Assembly (NCBI GenBank): GCA_964535315.1
Contig: CAZHTS010000005.1
Coordinates: forward strand, 1 to 64,000
Direction of reading: 5' to 3'
From: CAZHTS01 sp964535315
Lineage (GTDB): Bacteria; Chloroflexota; Anaerolineae; Anaerolineales; Anaerolineaceae
DNA: 64,000 bases
Made by a program: the position numbers and the translations under genes. Of this stretch, positions 60,162 through 64,000 are shown in pieces. The notes beneath the pieces are model-generated. The model ran no database searches, was not told where the DNA came from, and saw nothing but the letters and a program-made list of their open reading frames with translations. The number at the start of each line of letters is the position of its first letter. The first letter of the stretch is position 1.

Positions 60162-60261
60162 CTTGTACACACATTTTCAAATCGCTTCACATAAATTACG
60201 CGCCGGAAAGACTTGCATAATCCCCTGGATTGGTGCATACTAAGGGTGGAGGCTGACTTCT

Positions 60262-63200
60262 ATGGCGAAAGTTTCGTTGCGCGAGTATAACCGGGAAATC
60301 GAGAACAAAATCGAACGTGGCCAGATCGATGAGGCCATTGCGCATTGTAAACACATACTCAAGTATTACCCCAAACACATCGACACCTATCGTTTGCTGG
60401 GCAAGGCCTTTCTCGAAAACCAGCGCTACACCGAAGCTGCCGATATCTTGCAACGGGTGCTCTCGGTGTTGCCAGACGATTTCATTTCGCAGATCGGGAT
60501 GAGTATCGTGCGCGAAGATGAACGCAACCTGGATGCCGCCATCTTCCACATGGAACGCGCTTATGAAGTGCAGCCCGCCAACAGCGCCGTTCAAGAGGAA
60601 TTGCGTCGTCTGTATGGTGCCCGCGATGGTGTGGAGCCGCCGCGACTGCGCCTGACGCGCGGCGCCCTGGTGCGCATGTACGCTCGCAACGAGTTATATC
60701 CCCAGGCCATTGCCGAGATCCGCGCCGCATTAGGCGAAGACCCTCAACGCATCGACCTGGAAGTGATCCTGGCGCGTTTGTATTACGTCTCCGGGCAAAA
60801 AGTGGCCGCCACCGAGGTGAGCAGCCGCCTGATCAGCAAACTGCCGCACTGTTACGAAGCGAACCGCATCCTGACAGAAATCCTGCCGGGTACGGCCAGG
60901 GCAGAAGATGCCAAAACGTACAAACAGCGCCTGTACGCCCTCGACCCCCACACAGCGTTTGTCAGCAACAACGCTCCCTCCCCAGAGCAGGTACCCGATA
61001 ATGCCGTTACGCTGGATTATCTGGAACACATCGAGCCCGAACGAGAGGCCACCGGCGGACAACCCAGTTGGGCGCAATCGATAGGGTTGGCCTGGGAAGA
61101 AGAAAACAAGGCGGAAGAGACTCTGCCCGCCTGGTTACCTGCCCCAACCGCAAAAACACAGGNNNNNNNNNNNNNNNNNNNNNNNNNNNNNNNNNNNNNN
61201 NNNNNNNNNNNNNNNNNNNNNNNNNNNNNNNNNNNNNNNNNNNNNNNNNNNNNNNNNNNNNNACAGGCGCCAGAAGAGGCTCCCGCCACACCGACTGAGG
61301 CTGCCGATATTCCAGAATGGATGAAGGCCGCCGGCTGGGGCCCCTCGAGCGGCGAATACAAAGATGTCCCCGTCGTTTATGAAGAGCCTGAACCGCTGGA
61401 AGTTAACGAAGGTGAACCGTTACCCGGCGAAATGCCCGATTGGTTGCGTTCGATGGCGCCGCCGAGCGCAGAGGCAGCCCCGGCCAGTGAAACCAGCGAT
61501 GAACAATGGCTGGAAGGATTGTTACCGGCTCAGGGGAAGCCTGCTCAACCCGCCGCCCAACAAACAACCACCGCCCCACATGCAGATGAAGAAGCACTCC
61601 CCGACTGGCTGGCGGCATCGGCCGCTGCGCCAGCCGAACCGTTGCCTTCCTGGCTAAGCGCAAGTGAGAGCGCCCAACCGGCCGCAGCCCCGGCTGCGCC
61701 GGCCGCTCCGGCCCCGAAAGCCCCTGCCGCACCGGCTGACGACGCCGACGCCGCCTTCGCCTGGCTCGAAGCGCTGGCCGCCAAACAGGGCGCCGACGAT
61801 GGCACCCTGTTGACCGCGGTCGAAGACCGCCAGGAAAAGCCGCCCGAATGGGTGCAACAGGAAACTGCGGCCGCCGAAGTTTCTGCGGCCGCAGCCGCCC
61901 TCCCCGATTGGCTGCACGCCGAAGAAACGCCGGCCCCTCCCCCCGTTGAAAGCGTAAAACCGCCGGCCGCCGCCGCCCAACCGGTTACCCCGGTCGATGA
62001 CGCCGACGCCGCCTTTGCCTGGCTCGAAGCGTTGGCCGCCAAACAGGGCGCCGACGATGGCACCCTGCTGACCGCAGTCGAAGACCGCCAGGAAAAGCCG
62101 CCCGAATGGGTACAACAGGAAACCGCTGCCGCCGAAGTTTCTCCGACCGCAGCCGCTCTCCCCGATTGGTTGCAGGCCGAAGAAGCGCCGGCCGCGCCCG
62201 TGGAAAGCGCCGGAGCTCCCGCCTGGTTAAGTGAAGCCGGTGCGGTGGAACCCCCGGCCGCCGCCAGCGCGCCCCCGGCTGCCAGCAGCGCCGCTCCAGC
62301 CGAGGATATGGACGCCGCTTTTGCCTGGCTTGAATCACTGGCCGCCAAACAGGGCGCCGACGACGGCACCCTGTTGACCGCAGTCGAAGATCGCCAGGAA
62401 AAGCCGCCCGAATGGGTGCAACAGGAAACTGCCGCAGCCCAGGTTCCCTCGACCGAAGCCGGCTTGCCCGATTGGATGCAGGCTGAAGAAGCGCCGGCGG
62501 CTCCCATTGAAAGCGCCCAGGCTCCTGCCTGGTTGAGCGAAGTCGAAGCGGTACAGCCCCCTGCTGCCGCCAGCGTGTCCCCTGCCGCTGCCGTCCCGGC
62601 CGACGACGCCGACGCCGCCTTTGCCTGGCTTGAAGCGTTGGCTGCCAAACAGGGCGCCGACGACGGCACCCTGCTGACCGCAGTTGAAGACCGCCAGGAA
62701 AAACCACCCGAATGGGTGCAGCAGGAAACTGTCGCAGCCCAGGTTCCCTCGACCGAAGCCGGCTTGCCCGATTGGATGCAGGCTGAAGAAGCCCAGGCGG
62801 CGCCTGTTGAAAACGCCGAGGCTCCTGCCTGGTTAAGTGAAACCGCAGCAGCCGAAGCCCCGGTGGCGCCCGCCGCCACGGCCCCGGCCGATGACGCCGA
62901 TGCCGCCTTTGCCTGGCTCGAGGCGCTGGCTGCCAAGCAGGGCGCCGATGATGGCACCCTGCTGACCGCGGTCGAAGACCGCCAGGAAAAACCACCCGAA
63001 TGGGTCCAGCAAGAAGCCGAAGCTGCTGAAGCGGCCCCCACCGCAACAGCATTACCAGACTGGATGCAGGTAGAAAAAGCAGGCGTAGAAACACTTCAGC
63101 CTGCTGCCGAAAAGCCCGCGGCGCAGATCAGCGCGGATGGTGGTGCAGGCGACGATGCTGACGCTGCCTTTGCCTGGCTCGAAGCATTGGCCGCCAAACA

Positions 63201-64000
63201 GGGCGCCGACGATGGCACCCTGCTGACCGCAGCCGAAGAGCGCCAGGAAAAGCCACCCGAATGGGTACAACAGGCCGCAGAGGCTGAGGAAGCCCCCGCG
63301 GCAATCGCTGCGACCGTAGAAACTGCCGTCACTACGCCAGAAACGGTCGAGGCAGTTGCCTCGCCCACCAGTGAAGCAGTTGCCGCTGCGGTGGAAGCCA
63401 CCCAGCCTCAAGAAGAACCCATTCCCGATTGGCTCAAGACCGGGCCGTTGGGTGAGCCAGCTGCAGTTGCCGATACCGAACCCCTTCCCGACTGGTTACA
63501 GGGTGGTGAAGAAGCGGAAGCAGTTACCACAAAACCCATTGAGGAAACCGTGCCCACATGGCTGCAAAGCGTCGAGCAGCCCCCCGTACAGGAAGTAGTT
63601 GTCCCTACACATCTGGAAGAGACCGCCCGGATCGTCGTTCAACCAGAAGCTTCACTGCCGGTTACAACCGAAGCGCCTGTGCCCACTCCGGTAGAAACCA
63701 AGCCCCCCGAGGAGCCCATCACCATCATGCCCAAACCGCCTGTCACGCCGCCGGCACAGCCCGCACATCAGGCCGCCCCTGCCGCGCCGGGTGAGCCCCG
63801 CAAAATGCAGGACCAGAATCTGGCTGCCGTTCTCACCCAGGGCCAGACCGCCCTGTCTGAGGGCAAACCCGGTATAGCGCTGGACCATTATAACGAATTG
63901 ATCCAGGCTGGAGAATACCTGGAAGAGACCGTCCACGACCTGCGCGACGCCCTGTATCGCTACCCGATGGATATCGCCATCTGGCAGGCGTTGGGTGACG
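60262..64000 (+). CDS. Giant TPR protein with Trp-motif repeat region, partial
   Basis: Starts at the ATG at 60262 and stays open to the window end (over 1240 codons, including an assembly gap). Residues 1-220 are TPR-like (EYNREIENKIERGQIDEAIA, YPKHIDTYRLLGKAFL, and so on). From about residue 270 the chain is Ala/Pro/Glu-rich and disordered, with about twenty P-x-W motifs (LPDWLQ, PPEWVQ, APAWLS, IPEWMK). Six copies of a 42-residue unit, DDADAAFAWLEALAAKQGAD plus DGTLLTAVEDRQEKPPEWVQ and QE, lie at 61738, 61996, 62302, 62602, 62890 and 63151. TPR helices return at about 63800. Function is unknown; it may be a scaffold in which the Trp motifs bind partners. Confidence 0.75.
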   Translation, partial: MAKVSLREYNREIENKIERGQIDEAIAHCKHILKYYPKHIDTYRLLGKAFLENQRYTEAADILQRVLSVLPDDFISQIGMSIVREDERNLDAAIFHMERAYEVQPANSAVQEELRRLYGARDGVEPPRLRLTRGALVRMYARNELYPQAIAEIRAALGEDPQRIDLEVILARLYYVSGQKVAATEVSSRLISKLPHCYEANRILTEILPGTARAEDAKTYKQRLYALDPHTAFVSNNAPSPEQVPDNAVTLDYLEHIEPEREATGGQPSWAQSIGLAWEEENKAEETLPAWLPAPTAKTQXXXXXXXXXXXXXXXXXXXXXXXXXXXXXXXXXXQAPEEAPATPTEAADIPEWMKAAGWGPSSGEYKDVPVVYEEPEPLEVNEGEPLPGEMPDWLRSMAPPSAEAAPASETSDEQWLEGLLPAQGKPAQPAAQQTTTAPHADEEALPDWLAASAAAPAEPLPSWLSASESAQPAAAPAAPAAPAPKAPAAPADDADAAFAWLEALAAKQGADDGTLLTAVEDRQEKPPEWVQQETAAAEVSAAAAALPDWLHAEETPAPPPVESVKPPAAAAQPVTPVDDADAAFAWLEALAAKQGADDGTLLTAVEDRQEKPPEWVQQETAAAEVSPTAAALPDWLQAEEAPAAPVESAGAPAWLSEAGAVEPPAAASAPPAASSAAPAEDMDAAFAWLESLAAKQGADDGTLLTAVEDRQEKPPEWVQQETAAAQVPSTEAGLPDWMQAEEAPAAPIESAQAPAWLSEVEAVQPPAAASVSPAAAVPADDADAAFAWLEALAAKQGADDGTLLTAVEDRQEKPPEWVQQETVAAQVPSTEAGLPDWMQAEEAQAAPVENAEAPAWLSETAAAEAPVAPAATAPADDADAAFAWLEALAAKQGADDGTLLTAVEDRQEKPPEWVQQEAEAAEAAPTATALPDWMQVEKAGVETLQPAAEKPAAQISADGGAGDDADAAFAWLEALAAKQGADDGTLLTAAEERQEKPPEWVQQAAEAEEAPAAIAATVETAVTTPETVEAVASPTSEAVAAAVEATQPQEEPIPDWLKTGPLGEPAAVADTEPLPDWLQGGEEAEAVTTKPIEETVPTWLQSVEQPPVQEVVVPTHLEETARIVVQPEASLPVTTEAPVPTPVETKPPEEPITIMPKPPVTPPAQPAHQAAPAAPGEPRKMQDQNLAAVLTQGQTALSEGKPGIALDHYNELIQAGEYLEETVHDLRDALYRYPMDIAIWQALGD
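61163..61262. other. Assembly gap (100 N) inside the TPR/Trp-repeat gene
   Basis: Exactly 100 N, a placeholder. The frames on both sides happen to agree, but the gap may hide more repeats. Confidence 0.98.
61738..63276 (+). repeat. Six in-frame 126-bp coding repeats
   Basis: Near-identical 126-bp units begin at 61738, 61996, 62302, 62602, 62890 and 63151, spaced 258-306 bp apart. The cores are almost identical in DNA, while the linkers between them vary in length and sequence. That pattern indicates recent duplication or gene conversion together with selection on the 42-residue unit. Confidence 0.9.

Noticed and set aside
61545..63094. Long minus-strand Ala/Ser- and Arg-rich frames opposite the TPR protein
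   Set aside because: They are reverse images of the Trp-motif repeats; low complexity is inherited from the repeats and no promoter or ribosome-binding site is seen.
61738..63276. Possible CRISPR-like array
   Set aside because: Units are 126 bp, spaced by variable coding linkers and in frame throughout, so this is a protein repeat.

Overview
This GC-rich 64 kb window comes from a bacterial chromosome. It is probably a draft or metagenome assembly, because it holds two runs of exactly 100 N (1076-1175 and 61163-61262). The gene set points to a member of the Chloroflexota, most likely Anaerolineae-like. That is an inference from several features: many zinc-ribbon proteins of unknown function, a lipoprotein sugar-binding protein with a Pro/Thr/Ala linker, Gld-type ABC genes in an apparently non-gliding context, a DUF1461 protein and a long Trp-motif repeat protein. 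No 16S gene is present to confirm it. I see no phage, transposon, CRISPR array or plasmid functions; this is core chromosome with some lineage-specific genes.

Layout. 0-1.3 kb: an Acr3-type arsenite permease behind a palindrome, then tRNA-Gly(CCC). 1.4-6.5 kb: YbaK-like deacylase, Fur-family regulator, polytopic membrane protein, diacylglycerol-kinase-like lipid kinase and a GT-B glycosyltransferase. 6.6-12.4 kb: three paralogous zinc-ribbon proteins interleaved with a DUF218 protein and an isolated lycopene cyclase. 12.5-14.7 kb: a membrane-fused spermidine-synthase-like protein and a DUF1461 protein. 14.7-25.2 kb: a carbohydrate locus with a MalK/UgpC-type ATPase, a class V aminotransferase, a LacI regulator with a consensus promoter and a perfect 12+12 bp operator, a binding protein, two permeases and a GH42 beta-galactosidase. 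25.3-32.9 kb: zinc-ribbon protein, MutS, a divergent carbamoyltransferase, a coiled-coil zinc-ribbon protein and a membrane-anchored NACHT-HEAT protein. 32.9-41 kb: mostly minus-strand genes (YggU, YggT, YggS, PgeF, glutaredoxin-DUF2085 fusion, TlpA, CcdA, Tat-exported L,D-transpeptidase, phytol-kinase-like, SmpB, MFS). 41-44 kb: class V aminotransferase, patatin, small membrane protein, esterase. 44-52 kb: SH3 protein, zinc-ribbon protein, G6PD, P1 peptidase, PRPP synthetase, DegV, Fe-ADH, ABM monooxygenase, RluA-type pseudouridine synthase. 52-64 kb: proton pyrophosphatase, a Gld-like ABC operon, the primary sigma factor RpoD and the start of a giant TPR/Trp-motif repeat protein that runs off the window.

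How genes work together. The LacI regulator, binding protein, permeases, shared-type ATPase and GH42 enzyme form a sugar (probably galactoside) uptake and hydrolysis module. CcdA, TlpA and the glutaredoxin fusion form an envelope thiol-redox operon. YggU, YggT, YggS and PgeF form a housekeeping cluster. The four 54.8-58.8 kb genes encode one export or gliding-type ABC assembly.

Most unusual points: several genes have a -10 hexamer 6-7 nt before the ATG and no Shine-Dalgarno sequence, so leaderless transcription may be common here. The LacI self-operator is unusually perfect. The NACHT-HEAT gene sits 3 nt after a coiled-coil zinc-ribbon gene. The terminal protein carries six 42-residue repeats and about twenty P-x-W motifs.
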